Of a stretch of 64,000 nucleotides of DNA, positions 26,632 to 35,507 are shown one piece after another. This DNA is from Paucisalibacillus globulus DSM 18846 (GTDB lineage: Bacteria > Bacillota > Bacilli > Bacillales > Amphibacillaceae): NCBI RefSeq assembly GCF_000482485.1, contig NZ_AXVK01000001.1:558001-622000 (forward strand). Reading direction: 5' to 3'. The notes under the pieces were generated by a model, which made no database searches, was not told where the DNA came from, and saw only the letters and a program-made list of their open reading frames with translations. How positions within the stretch are numbered: position 1 is the stretch's first letter; the number at the start of each line of letters is the position of its first letter. The position numbers and the translations under genes are program-made.

Positions 26632-27552
26632 TTGGAAAACTTTGTACAATTTCAAAAGTTATTTACAGAATACCTACAAATTGAAAAAAATGCTTCACCT
26701 TATACAGTTGAGTACTATAATCATGACTTGGAGGAGTTCTTCTCTTTTTTGCGGCAAGAGGGAATTGGTACATTTCAGGAAGTTGATCAACAATGTATTC
26801 GTTTGTTTCTAACGATTCTCTTTGATAAGAAACTTTCGAGAAGGTCTGTATCAAGAAAGATTTCAAGTTTACGTACTTTCTTTAAATTTTTAGAAAGAGA
26901 AGAGATTATTAATACGAATGCCTTTTTGCTCATTACTTTACCAAAAGCATCTAACCCCATTCCGGGATTTTTATATGAAGAAGAAATGGTGAAATTATTT
27001 GAAAGTAATGATGCTGAGACTCCCATAGGTCAGCGGAATTTGGCACTATTGGAAATCCTCTACGGTACTGGTATTCGTGTAAGTGAATGTCAACAATTGC
27101 GTATAAAGGATATTGACTTTTCCATTGGGACATTACTTGTCAAAGGAAAAGGAAATAAAGAACGCTACGTCCCTTTTGGTAGTTTTGCTGATAAAGCTCT
27201 ACAATTATACATACATGATGGTAGAAAACAACTACTGGAAAAGTCGGAAGTTAATTCTGAATCGATATTTCTTAACGCCAGAGGTACACCAATTACAACT
27301 AGAGGGATAAGATCAATACTTAATAAAATGGTAGAAAAGGCAGCACTTACTATTCATGTACATCCCCATAAATTAAGGCATACATTTGCCACCCATATGT
27401 TAAATGAAGGTGCCGATTTGAGGACAGTACAAGAACTCTTAGGACATGAAAGTTTATCGTCTACCCAGGTCTATACACATGTTACAAAGGATCATTTACG
27501 CAATATCTATTTAAATAGTCATCCTAGAGCAAAAGACAGGAATAACGGATGA
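26632..27552 (+). CDS. xerC: Tyrosine recombinase XerC (CodV)
   Basis: With XerD it resolves chromosome dimers at the dif site. The 306-residue protein has the SAM-like core-binding N domain and a catalytic domain with Arg149 (TGIRVSE), Lys173, His246 and Arg249 (HPHKLRH), His272 (LGHESLSST) and nucleophile Tyr281 (QVYTHV). The start is TTG 26632 directly after GAGGTGAG, giving MENFVQFQKLFTEYLQIEKN, which aligns with B. subtilis CodV. The spacing from the ribosome site is short (about 4-5 bp). It leads the codV-codW-codX-codY order. Confidence 0.96.
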   Translation: MENFVQFQKLFTEYLQIEKNASPYTVEYYNHDLEEFFSFLRQEGIGTFQEVDQQCIRLFLTILFDKKLSRRSVSRKISSLRTFFKFLEREEIINTNAFLLITLPKASNPIPGFLYEEEMVKLFESNDAETPIGQRNLALLEILYGTGIRVSECQQLRIKDIDFSIGTLLVKGKGNKERYVPFGSFADKALQLYIHDGRKQLLEKSEVNSESIFLNARGTPITTRGIRSILNKMVEKAALTIHVHPHKLRHTFATHMLNEGADLRTVQELLGHESLSSTQVYTHVTKDHLRNIYLNSHPRAKDRNNG

Positions 27553-27563
27553 GGTGATTTTTA

Positions 27564-28109
27564 ATGGAAAATCAAATTCATGCAACCACAATATTTGCTG
27601 TTCAACATAATGGACAATGTGCGATGAGTGGTGATGGTCAGGTAACACTTGGGAATTCAGTTGTTATGAAGCATAAAGCTAAAAAAGTTAGAAGATTATT
27701 TAATGGCCAAGTTCTAGCAGGTTTTGCTGGGTCGGTTGCAGATGCTTTTACCTTATTTGAGAAATTTGAAGGGAAACTTGAAGCGTTTAATGGCAACCTA
27801 ACCAGAGCAGCAGTTGAATTAGCACAAGAATGGCGTAGTGATAAAGTTCTACGGAAGTTAGAGGCAATGCTTATTGTGATGAATAAGGAAAGTATGTTGC
27901 TTGTTTCAGGAACTGGTGAGGTAATTGAGCCAGATGATGGTATTCTAGCTATTGGTTCAGGTGGAAACTATGCACTTAGTGCAGGTAGGGCTCTAGTAAA
28001 CTATTCAGAACATCTGTCTGCAAAAGAAATTGCACTTGCTGCAATGAAAATTGCTGGAGAAATTTGTGTGTTTACGAATGATCAAATTACACTGGAAGTA
28101 CTTGATTAA
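27564..28109 (+). CDS. hslV: ATP-dependent protease subunit HslV (ClpQ/CodW)
   Basis: The proteasome-like peptidase core that works with HslU. The 181-residue product reads [18 protein letters not shown] and then follows the family closely ([43 protein letters not shown]). HslV enzymes use an N-terminal Thr (in TTI) as nucleophile; B. subtilis CodW instead has an extension starting MSS and is reported to use the exposed Ser. Here residue 2 is Glu, so Ser cannot serve. The ATG is the only in-frame start, since an in-frame stop lies two codons upstream. Confidence 0.96.
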   Translation: MENQIHATTIFAVQHNGQCAMSGDGQVTLGNSVVMKHKAKKVRRLFNGQVLAGFAGSVADAFTLFEKFEGKLEAFNGNLTRAAVELAQEWRSDKVLRKLEAMLIVMNKESMLLVSGTGEVIEPDDGILAIGSGGNYALSAGRALVNYSEHLSAKEIALAAMKIAGEICVFTNDQITLEVLD

Positions 28110-28127
28110 GGAGGGAGCCTTGCAAAT

Positions 28128-29519
28128 ATGGGGATAAATTATACTCCGAGACAAATTGTGAATCAGCTAGATAACTATATCATTGGGCAGCAAAATGCAA
28201 AAAAGTCCGTTGCTGTGGCACTTAGAAATAGATACCGCAGAACATTATTAGATGAAAAACTGAAAGATGAAATTGTTCCTAAAAACATTTTAATGATTGG
28301 GCCAACAGGGGTCGGTAAAACCGAAATAGCTAGACGCTTAGCGAAATTGGTTGGTGCACCGTTTGTAAAACTAGAAGCAACGAAATTTACAGAAGTTGGA
28401 TATGTTGGACGTGATGTTGAATCGATGGTTCGTGATTTAGTAGAAATGTCCTTACGAATGGTGAAGGAAGAAAAAATGAATGAAGTGTTGGATAAGGCAA
28501 AAGAAGAGGCAGAGAAAAAGCTCGTCAAACTCCTTGTTCCACAAGTGAAAAAACAATCAACAATTTCTAATCCTTTTGAAATGCTATTTTCAGGTCAAGG
28601 AACTCAACATGATACTGGTGATGTAGAGAAAGATGAAGAAATAAAGAGTAAACGCAGTAGAATTGCCCATCAACTGGCAATGGGTGAATTAGAAGACCAT
28701 ATGGTGACAATTGAAATTGAAGAAATTCCGCCTTCTATGTTCGATATGTTACAAGGTTCAGGAATGGAACAAATGGGTATGAATATGCAAGATGCATTAG
28801 GACAATTCATGCCAAAGAAGAAAAAGAAACGTAAGCTCCCGGTTTCCGAGGCAAGGAAAGTTCTGACGCAACAAGAGGCACAGAAACTCGTGGATATGGA
28901 AGAAGTCTCACAGGAAGCAATAAGTAGAGCGGAGCAAAGTGGTATTATTTTCATTGATGAAATTGATAAGATTGCAGGAAAACATGATAACTCACCGAAT
29001 GTGTCTCGTGAAGGGGTACAACGTGATATTCTACCAATTGTAGAAGGATCCACGGTGGTAACGAAGCATGGTCCTGTTAAAACAGACCATATGCTGTTTA
29101 TTGCTGCAGGAGCATTTCACATGGCAAAACCATCTGACTTAATACCTGAATTACAAGGTAGATTTCCTATACGAGTAGAATTAGAGAAACTTTCAGTAGA
29201 TGACTTTGTTCGTATTCTGAATGAACCATCAAATGCACTTTTAAAGCAATATCAAGCTTTACTTAAAACAGAAGGTATAAATGTGATTTTTACAGAGAAA
29301 GCTGTTAATAGAATTGCGGAAATTGCTTATCAAGTAAATCAAGACACAGATAACATTGGTGCTAGAAGGCTTCATACCATTCTAGAAAAATTACTAGAGG
29401 ATTTATCATTTGAAGCACCTGACGTTTCCATGGAGAAAGTAGAAATAACTCCTGAATATGTAGATCAAAAACTTAGCACAATTGTTAAAAATAAGGACTT
29501 AAGTCAATTTATATTGTAA
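28128..29519 (+). CDS. hslU: ATP-dependent protease ATPase subunit HslU (ClpY/CodX)
   Basis: The AAA+ unfoldase that feeds substrates to HslV. The 463-residue protein has Walker A GPTGVGKT at 58-65, the pore motif GYVGRDV, an I domain (~110-240, with a basic KKKKKRK run), Walker [11 protein letters not shown] and the sensor-2 region [14 protein letters not shown]. It ends in the typical C-terminal segment NKDLSQFIL that inserts into HslV. A strong ribosome site (AAGGAGGGAG) lies upstream. Confidence 0.98.
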   Translation: MGINYTPRQIVNQLDNYIIGQQNAKKSVAVALRNRYRRTLLDEKLKDEIVPKNILMIGPTGVGKTEIARRLAKLVGAPFVKLEATKFTEVGYVGRDVESMVRDLVEMSLRMVKEEKMNEVLDKAKEEAEKKLVKLLVPQVKKQSTISNPFEMLFSGQGTQHDTGDVEKDEEIKSKRSRIAHQLAMGELEDHMVTIEIEEIPPSMFDMLQGSGMEQMGMNMQDALGQFMPKKKKKRKLPVSEARKVLTQQEAQKLVDMEEVSQEAISRAEQSGIIFIDEIDKIAGKHDNSPNVSREGVQRDILPIVEGSTVVTKHGPVKTDHMLFIAAGAFHMAKPSDLIPELQGRFPIRVELEKLSVDDFVRILNEPSNALLKQYQALLKTEGINVIFTEKAVNRIAEIAYQVNQDTDNIGARRLHTILEKLLEDLSFEAPDVSMEKVEITPEYVDQKLSTIVKNKDLSQFIL

Positions 29520-29551
29520 ATATTATTTAAAAAAACGGAGGATTACATGAA

Positions 29552-30331
29552 ATGGAACTTTTAAATCGCGCAAGAAAAATCAACTCTATGTTACAGAAAG
29601 CAACAGGTAAATCAGTAAACTTCAATGATATGGCTACATCTCTTACAGATGTAATTAAAGGAAATGTATTTATTTTAAGTAGAAGAGGAAAACTTCTAGG
29701 CTATGCTATCAATCAAGAAATTGAAAATGAGCGTATGAAATCTATGCTAGAAGAAAGACAATTCCCTGAGGAGTATACAGAAGGCTTATTCCACATCCAT
29801 GAAACTACAGCAAACTTGGATATTAACAGCCAATATACAGTGTTCCCAGTGGAAAACAAAGATTTATTCCAAACTGGTCTAACTACAATTGTTCCAATTA
29901 TCGGTGGAGGAGAGCGTTTAGGTACGCTAATCATCGGCAGATTAAAAGAGGCGTTTAATGATGATGACTTACTTTTAGCAGAATATGGTGCAACAGTAGT
30001 AGGAATGGAAATTCTACATGAAAAGACTGAAGAAATCGAAATGGAAGCTAGAAGTAAGGCTGTAGTTCAAATGGCAATCAGCTCTCTTTCTTATAGTGAA
30101 TTAGAAGCAATTGACCATATTTTTGAAGAATTAAATGGCCACGAAGGCCTTCTAGTAGCAAGTAAAATTGCAGACCGTGTAGGTATTACAAGATCTGTAA
30201 TTGTAAATGCTCTAAGAAAATTAGAGAGTGCTGGTGTTATTGAATCACGCTCACTAGGAATGAAAGGTACTTATATCAAAGTACTAAACGACAAGTTCCT
30301 AGTTGAATTAGAAAAATTACGTTCTAGATAA
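29552..30331 (+). CDS. codY: GTP-sensing global transcriptional regulator CodY
   Basis: CodY represses stationary-phase, amino-acid and motility genes when GTP and branched-chain amino acids are plentiful. The 259-residue protein has the N-terminal GAF domain (~1-155, which binds Ile/Leu/Val), a linker helix, and a winged helix-turn-helix at ~200-245 ([19 protein letters not shown]). A strong ribosome site (AACGGAGG) precedes the ATG. The fla/che operon begins just downstream; in B. subtilis CodY represses that operon. A terminator follows directly. Confidence 0.98.
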   Translation: MELLNRARKINSMLQKATGKSVNFNDMATSLTDVIKGNVFILSRRGKLLGYAINQEIENERMKSMLEERQFPEEYTEGLFHIHETTANLDINSQYTVFPVENKDLFQTGLTTIVPIIGGGERLGTLIIGRLKEAFNDDDLLLAEYGATVVGMEILHEKTEEIEMEARSKAVVQMAISSLSYSELEAIDHIFEELNGHEGLLVASKIADRVGITRSVIVNALRKLESAGVIESRSLGMKGTYIKVLNDKFLVELEKLRSR

Positions 30332-30342
30332 GTAAAGTAAGT

Positions 30343-30379
30343 AAAAAGGAACTCATAGTAAACTATGAGTTCCTTTTTT
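30343..30379 (+). terminator. Strong terminator after codY
   Basis: A perfect 16-bp stem, AAAAAGGAACTCATAG / CTATGAGTTCCTTTTT, with a 4-base loop and a T-run. It ends the xerC-hslVU-codY transcript. Confidence 0.9.
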
Positions 30380-30417
30380 AACGAGAAAATTGTAGTTGAA
30401 ATTTAAATGTATGTACC

Positions 30418-30465
30418 AAAAAAGCTAGCAATATCCCTAAATTTTAGAGGGATGCTAGCTTTTTT
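30418..30465 (+). terminator. Second terminator, 40 bp after the first
   Basis: AAAAAAGCTAGC + ATCCCT pairs with AGGGAT + GCTAGCTTTTTT, with a 3-base bulge, then the T-run. The stem is flanked by A-run and T-run and so works in either direction. No gene lies between it and the codY terminator. Confidence 0.8.
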
Positions 30466-30852
30466 AGTTTGGAAAGCAAAATACTTAGCACCAAAATATA
30501 ATAAACTGACATATTCAACAGTGCAAAATCTTATGTTTTTTGAAAAAGTGTATAGTTCACACTTTAGACAAATGTAGTCAATAAGAACTAAATAATTACT
30601 AGTATAATAATATCATTATTACAAATATCTACATTAATTTTGTAAATAATTGATAATATATGATGCTATTTATCAAAAGCAAGCACATTTATAGTAAAAT
30701 ATACCTAGTATTAAGCTCCTATTTTGGTGAAAGTATTAGAAAAGTGTCGAATTTTGATAGACTTTATTCCAGATATAAATTACAATATTCGTATGCAATT
30801 TAATCTTTATGTCCGTTTAAGATATTTATTTTTTAAAAAAGGAGGGCTATGA
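30466..30852 (+). promoter_or_regulatory. AT-rich control region of the fla/che operon
   Basis: No gene is present in these 387 bp. The best sigma-A-like promoter is TAGACT (30758-30763), 17 bp, TACAAT (30781-30786), about 67 bp before flgB. I could not find a convincing sigma-D box or a CodY box (AATTTTCWGAAAATT) with few mismatches. The flgB ribosome site AAAGGAGGG is excellent. Confidence 0.45.
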
Positions 30853-31248
30853 ATGAATCTGTTTAGTGGTACGATTAATACTTTGCAAAAGTCACTAAAT
30901 TATTCTTCTATTAAAAATCAGACAATTGCTTCGAATATTTCTAATGCCGATACTCCTAATTATAAGGCGAAAGATGTCGAATTTAATGATATTCTAAAAA
31001 GCGAACTGTCCAGTTCATTAACAGCTAAGAGAACAAACGCCAGACATATCTCTTTTGAACAAGAGCAAAAATTCTCCTATCAATTAGTTCAAAGAAATAA
31101 TACAACATTTAATCATAATGGGAACAATGTGGATATCGACAAGGAAATGGCAGAATTAGCTCAAAATCAAATTTATTATCAAAGTTTAATTGATCGTATT
31201 AATGGTAAGTTTAATAGCTTACAAACGGTAATTAAAGGAGGAAGATAG
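30853..31248 (+). CDS. flgB: Flagellar basal-body rod protein FlgB
   Basis: A proximal rod subunit. The 131-residue protein carries the rod-family N-terminal motif (IASNISNADTPNYKAKDVEF) and the C-terminal heptad segment QNQIYYQSLIDRINGKFNSL that forms the coiled-coil packing of rod and hook subunits. It is exported by the flagellar type III system and so has no cleaved signal peptide. It is the first gene of the fla/che operon, with flgC 2 bp downstream. Confidence 0.97.
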   Translation: MNLFSGTINTLQKSLNYSSIKNQTIASNISNADTPNYKAKDVEFNDILKSELSSSLTAKRTNARHISFEQEQKFSYQLVQRNNTTFNHNGNNVDIDKEMAELAQNQIYYQSLIDRINGKFNSLQTVIKGGR

Positions 31249-31250
31249 AA

Positions 31251-31706
31251 ATGTCCATATTTAATGCGTTTAATGCTAATGCTAGTGCGCTAACTGCACA
31301 GCGATTGCGTATGGATGTAATATCATCTAATATTGCGAATGCTAACACGACTAGAGCCACTATTAATGAAAATGGTGAGTATGAACCTTATCGTAGGAAA
31401 ATGGTCCAAATTGAACCATCGGATAAAAGCTTTCGTACATTCCTTCAAAAGGCAACTAATACAACTGAGAATGCTGCATCTGGTGTCAAGGTAACAGGAA
31501 TTGTTGAAGATGAAGAGCCTTTTAAACTTGTTTATAACCCATCGCATCCTGATGCTAACGAAGCAGGTTATGTTCAATTACCGAATGTAGACCCACTTCA
31601 AGAAATGGTAGACTTAATGGGAGCGACACGGTCGTATGAGGCAAATATTACCGCTTTAAATGCAAGCAAAAGTATGTTAATGAAGGCATTAGAAATCGGT
31701 AAATAA
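31251..31706 (+). CDS. flgC: Flagellar basal-body rod protein FlgC
   Basis: A rod subunit of 151 residues, slightly longer than FlgB. The N-terminal signature is LRMDVISSNIANANTT, the family-specific DEAGYVQLPNVDPLQEMVD is at ~105-125, and the C-terminus has RSYEANITALNASKSMLMKALEIG. The ribosome site GGAGGAAG spans the flgB end. Partner of FlgB, FlgF/G-type proteins and FliE. Confidence 0.97.
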   Translation: MSIFNAFNANASALTAQRLRMDVISSNIANANTTRATINENGEYEPYRRKMVQIEPSDKSFRTFLQKATNTTENAASGVKVTGIVEDEEPFKLVYNPSHPDANEAGYVQLPNVDPLQEMVDLMGATRSYEANITALNASKSMLMKALEIGK

Positions 31707-31717
31707 GGAGTAGACGA

Positions 31718-32023
31718 ATGAATCTTTCTATTAATAGTTTAAATAATTCAGCTAAAGTACTAAATCCAATAACTCAACAAAATAAAACGCCGGGACAAGC
31801 ACAAGCTAGTTTTGCAAACACACTTAAAAATGCAATTAGCAATGTAAATGACCTACAGGTTTTATCTGATAAGAAAACAGAAGCACTGGCATTAGGGAAA
31901 ATTGATAACTTGCATGATGTTATGATAACGGCCCAAAAAGCCAGTATTACGTTAGGGGCAACTGTTGAAGTGCAACGTAAAGCAATCGATGCTTATAACG
32001 AGATTATGAGAATGCAAGTTTAA
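31718..32023 (+). CDS. fliE: Flagellar hook-basal body protein FliE
   Basis: FliE joins the MS ring (FliF) to the rod. The 101-residue protein has the conserved SFANTLKNAISNVNDLQ and the C-terminal half LHDVMITAQKASITLGATVE with VQRKAIDAYNEIMRMQV. An AAGGAG ribosome site lies upstream. A 127-bp gap with a hairpin separates it from fliF, the widest gap in this part of the operon. Confidence 0.97.
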   Translation: MNLSINSLNNSAKVLNPITQQNKTPGQAQASFANTLKNAISNVNDLQVLSDKKTEALALGKIDNLHDVMITAQKASITLGATVEVQRKAIDAYNEIMRMQV

Positions 32024-32082
32024 TTGATTTATTATATTATCGGACACATTTACAAAGATTTAATAGGTTTTTTTAATTTTAT

Positions 32083-32119
32083 AACCTTGGTATTAAGAAA
32101 AAGTAATACTAGGGTTTTA
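32083..32119 (+). terminator. Attenuator-like hairpin between fliE and fliF
   Basis: AACCTTGGTATTA (32083-32095) pairs with TAATACTAGGGTT (32104-32116) over 13 bp with two G-U pairs and an 8-base loop, then TTAT. It looks like a weak or partial terminator inside the operon. Confidence 0.5.
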
Positions 32120-32150
32120 TCATATTGTTTTGAATTTGGCGGGGGAGTAC

Positions 32151-33749
32151 ATGAATAACGAAAAAATAATGAAATTAAAGGAAACAGCAAGAACTTTTTG
32201 GTCCAAACGGTCGAAAAGTCAAAAAGGTTTAATTATTGGTTCGATCGTAGCGGTTATTGCTTTAGTAGCAGTTATTTCATTATTTACGACGAATACAAAA
32301 TATGTACCTTTATACAATGATTTATCTTTGCAAGAAGTAGGACAGATAAAGACAGAGCTCGAGACAAGAGGTGTACCCTTTGAGCTTGATAAGGGTGGAA
32401 CAACCATAATGGTTCCAAGTGAATTAGCAGATGGATTGCTTGTTGATTTAGCGGGACTTGGTATTCCGAATAGTGGCAATATAGACTATTCCTTTTTTAG
32501 TGAAAACTCTTCATGGGGTATTACAGATAATGAATTTAACATAATGAAGCTTGATGCAATGCAATCGGAGCTTGCTAATCTTATAAAGAGTATTGAAGGT
32601 ATAAATGATGCTACTGTAATGATAAACATGCCAAAGGAACCGGTTTTTGTGAATGAGGCTACCCAACCTACAAGTGCATCAATTGTTATTGAAACTGCAC
32701 CTGGTTATAAGTTCGAGGGTAATCAAATTAATTCACTATATCAATTAGTATCAAAAGCAGTTCCGAATCTTCAAACTGAAAATATTACAATTATGAATCA
32801 ATACTTTGAATACTATGATCAAAATACGCAGAATTCTTCAGGTTTCCAAGATGCATATACGTATCAGCAAACTGTTAAAAAAGACATTGAGCGTGACCTA
32901 CAGCGAAGGGTACAACAAATGCTTGGAACAATGGTTGGTACGGATAATGTAATTGTTTCTGTTACAGCAGACATTGACTTTGCTCAAGAAAATCGAGTAG
33001 AGGAAATTGTGGAACCGGCTGATCCAGAAAATATGGACGGTTTACCTGTAAGTATCGAAACAATTCGAGAAACCTATAGTGGTGAGGGTGCTGCTGCTGG
33101 CGGAATAGCCGGAACAGGTGATGAAGACATTGCCAACTATCCTGGAGGAGAAGAAGGCGAAAATGGTGATTACGAGTATATTAAAGAAACCATTAACAAT
33201 GAATTTAATAGAATTCATAAGGAAATTGTAGAAAGTCCTTATAAAGTTCGTGATTTAGGGATACAAGTTGCTGTAGATAATGTTAAAAGCCAATCTGGTG
33301 ACAATACGGAATACTTATCACAACAGGATATGATGGTTGTTGAAGAGGGGATTGCTTCTATCTTAAATTCCATCATTACAACCTCTATTGATGCAGGTTA
33401 TGGTGATGTTGTACCAGAAGAAAAAACATCTATTGTTTTTCAAGAGTTTAGTGGTAGCAATACTACTTTACAAGATCCTGGATTTAAGATTCCTCTATGG
33501 ATGTATATCGTTGGTGGAATCTTACTATTAATAATAATTATCTTAATTATTTTGTTACTGGTAAGAAAACCTAAAGCAAAAGAAGAAGAGATTCAGGAAG
33601 AAGCATTTGTAACAGAAACAATTGAAAGTATATCTGAGTCTACTAATGATACTGAATCAGTAAAACGTAGAAAACAACTTGAAAAAATGGCAAAAGATAA
33701 GCCAGAAGAATTTGCGAAGTTACTTCGTAGTTGGATAGGAGAAGATTAG
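32151..33749 (+). CDS. fliF: Flagellar MS-ring protein FliF
   Basis: Forms the membrane MS ring that anchors the rotor. The 532-residue product starts at ATG 32151, after GGCGGGGGAG; an in-frame TTG seven codons earlier overlaps the ribosome site. The first membrane segment is at ~25-45 (GLIIGSIVAVIALVAVISLF), the second at ~440-465 (WMYIVGGILLLIIIILIILL). Between them are the ring-building motifs (YVPLYNDLSLQE; NMPKEPVF). The C-terminal tail binds FliG and ends KPEEFAKLLRSWIGED. Confidence 0.97.
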   Translation: MNNEKIMKLKETARTFWSKRSKSQKGLIIGSIVAVIALVAVISLFTTNTKYVPLYNDLSLQEVGQIKTELETRGVPFELDKGGTTIMVPSELADGLLVDLAGLGIPNSGNIDYSFFSENSSWGITDNEFNIMKLDAMQSELANLIKSIEGINDATVMINMPKEPVFVNEATQPTSASIVIETAPGYKFEGNQINSLYQLVSKAVPNLQTENITIMNQYFEYYDQNTQNSSGFQDAYTYQQTVKKDIERDLQRRVQQMLGTMVGTDNVIVSVTADIDFAQENRVEEIVEPADPENMDGLPVSIETIRETYSGEGAAAGGIAGTGDEDIANYPGGEEGENGDYEYIKETINNEFNRIHKEIVESPYKVRDLGIQVAVDNVKSQSGDNTEYLSQQDMMVVEEGIASILNSIITTSIDAGYGDVVPEEKTSIVFQEFSGSNTTLQDPGFKIPLWMYIVGGILLLIIIILIILLLVRKPKAKEEEIQEEAFVTETIESISESTNDTESVKRRKQLEKMAKDKPEEFAKLLRSWIGED

Positions 33750-33760
33750 GAGGTTGGATG

Positions 33761-34774
33761 ATGGCTAGGCAACAAACAAGATTAACTGGAAAACAAAAAG
33801 CTGCAATTCTCTTAATCTCTCTAGGTCCTGACGTCTCTGCACAGGTTTATAAACACCTAACAGAGGAAGAAATTGAAAAGCTTAGTTTAGAAATATCATC
33901 AGTTAAAAAAGTTGATTCGAATATGAAGGAAGATGTTCTTGAACAATTCCATCAAATAGCTCTTGCACAGGATTATATTTCCCAAGGTGGTATTGGTTAC
34001 GCTAAAACAGTTTTAGAAAAGGCTTTTGGTGAGCAAGAAGCAAGCAATATTATTAATAGATTAACTTCTTCCTTACAAGTAAGACCTTTTGATTTTGCAA
34101 GAAAAGCTGACCCACAGCAAGTATTGAATTATATACAAAATGAACATCCACAAACGATTGCTCTTGTGTTATCGTATTTGGACTCGGAACAGTCAGGACA
34201 GATATTATCTGCTTTACCTCAAGAAATGCAAGCAGATATAGCTAAACGTATTGCAACAATGGATTCCACATCACCTGAAATTATTAGTCAGATTGAGGAA
34301 GTACTTGAGAGGAATATTTCATCTTCATTCACGGAGGATTATACTCAAACTGGTGGAATTCAAACGGTCGTTGAAGTGCTAAACGGGGTTGATCGTAGTA
34401 CAGAAAGAACTATTCTGGATGCTTTAGAGATACAGGATCCTGAATTAGCTGATGAAATCAAGAAGCGTATGTTTGTGTTCGAGGATATTGTTATTCTTGA
34501 CAATCGTGCGATACAACGAGTTATACGCGAAGTTGAGAATGAGGATTTACGCTTGGCGCTTAAAGTTGCTAGTGATGAGGTTAAAGAGATTGTCTTTAAA
34601 AATATGTCACAACGAATGGCAGAAACATTTAAAGACGAAATGGAATTTATGGGACCTGTCCGTTTACGTGATGTAGAAGAGGCACAATCTCGTATTGTAG
34701 CAATCATAAGAAGACTTGAGGATATTGGTGAGATTGTAGTTGCTCGTGGTGGAGGAGACGATATCATTGTCTAA
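33761..34774 (+). CDS. fliG: Flagellar motor switch protein FliG
   Basis: FliG couples the rotor to the MotA stator and transmits the switch signal. The 337-residue product is close to B. subtilis FliG (338). Start ATG 33761 was chosen for its 7-bp spacing from AGGAGG; ATG 33758 is also in frame. The N domain (ALLLISLG-type) binds FliF, the middle domain includes EHPQTIALVLSYL, and the C-terminal charged helix DRSTERTILDALE ... MFVFEDIVILDNRAIQRVIREV contacts the stator. Start and stop overlap fliF-end signals and fliH. Confidence 0.97.
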   Translation: MARQQTRLTGKQKAAILLISLGPDVSAQVYKHLTEEEIEKLSLEISSVKKVDSNMKEDVLEQFHQIALAQDYISQGGIGYAKTVLEKAFGEQEASNIINRLTSSLQVRPFDFARKADPQQVLNYIQNEHPQTIALVLSYLDSEQSGQILSALPQEMQADIAKRIATMDSTSPEIISQIEEVLERNISSSFTEDYTQTGGIQTVVEVLNGVDRSTERTILDALEIQDPELADEIKKRMFVFEDIVILDNRAIQRVIREVENEDLRLALKVASDEVKEIVFKNMSQRMAETFKDEMEFMGPVRLRDVEEAQSRIVAIIRRLEDIGEIVVARGGGDDIIV

Positions 34775-35507
34775 TACTCAGCCAGAAATTAAAAGAGTTA
34801 TTCAACTAAAGCCGGTTCATAAGCCAATCGTGGATGAGGAAGTAAACTACGAATCACAATTACAACAGGAAATAACGAAGCTACAAGAGGCGAAAGAAGA
34901 ACTTGAATTAGTAAAAAAACAGCAAGAATTGCTTCTTACAGAAACAAGAAACCAAATTAAATTAGAAAAAGATAATTGGGAAGAAGAAAAAAAACAATGG
35001 ATTGAAGAAGCAAAAAAAGAAGGTTTTCAGGTTGGTTTTGCTAAAGGCGAAAAAGAAAGTAAGGATCAGTTCCATCAACTGATACAGCAAGCCAATTCTA
35101 TAATTGCAGCTTCTAAAATAGATTATCAATCGACTATAGAGAAAAGTGAAGAAGCTATTCTTCTTTTAGCAGTACAAGTAGCTGAAAGAATAATGAAGCT
35201 AGAGCTTGAAAGGCAACCGGAGGTATTTGTTCCAATAGTAAAAGATGCTATTTTAAGCATTAAGGATCAAAGAGGACTTTCCATTTATCTACATCCGGAC
35301 AATTATGAATTTGTATTATCGCAAAAGAATGAACTTGAACGGGTACTAGAATCTAAAGCTGAACTTTCAATATTTGTAAATGAAAGCTTAGAGACTGGAA
35401 GTTGTGTTATAGAATATCCGTTTGGCAAAATTGATGCAAGTATCGATACTCAACTAAACCAAATACAACTGGTCTTACATGAAATTGTAATGGAGCCAAA
35501 AGAATGA
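34767..35507 (+). CDS. fliH: Flagellar assembly protein FliH
   Basis: FliH holds the export ATPase FliI at the flagellar base. I place the start at TTG 34767 (GGAGGAG 10 bp upstream, 246 residues, MSNTQPEIKR), which overlaps the fliG end by 8 bp; a longer frame from 34740 lacks a ribosome site. A long coiled coil (~30-95, Gln/Glu/Lys rich) is followed by the C-terminal domain ILLLAVQVAERIMKLELERQ ... GSCVIEYPFGKIDASIDTQL, related to the V/F-ATPase peripheral stalk. Confidence 0.95.
   Translation: MSNTQPEIKRVIQLKPVHKPIVDEEVNYESQLQQEITKLQEAKEELELVKKQQELLLTETRNQIKLEKDNWEEEKKQWIEEAKKEGFQVGFAKGEKESKDQFHQLIQQANSIIAASKIDYQSTIEKSEEAILLLAVQVAERIMKLELERQPEVFVPIVKDAILSIKDQRGLSIYLHPDNYEFVLSQKNELERVLESKAELSIFVNESLETGSCVIEYPFGKIDASIDTQLNQIQLVLHEIVMEPKE

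Noticed and set aside
30601-30720. Further TATAAT-like boxes before flgB (for example near 30603 and 30694)
   Set aside because: None has a reasonable -35 at 16-18 bp; the region is so AT-rich that -10-like hexamers are expected by chance.
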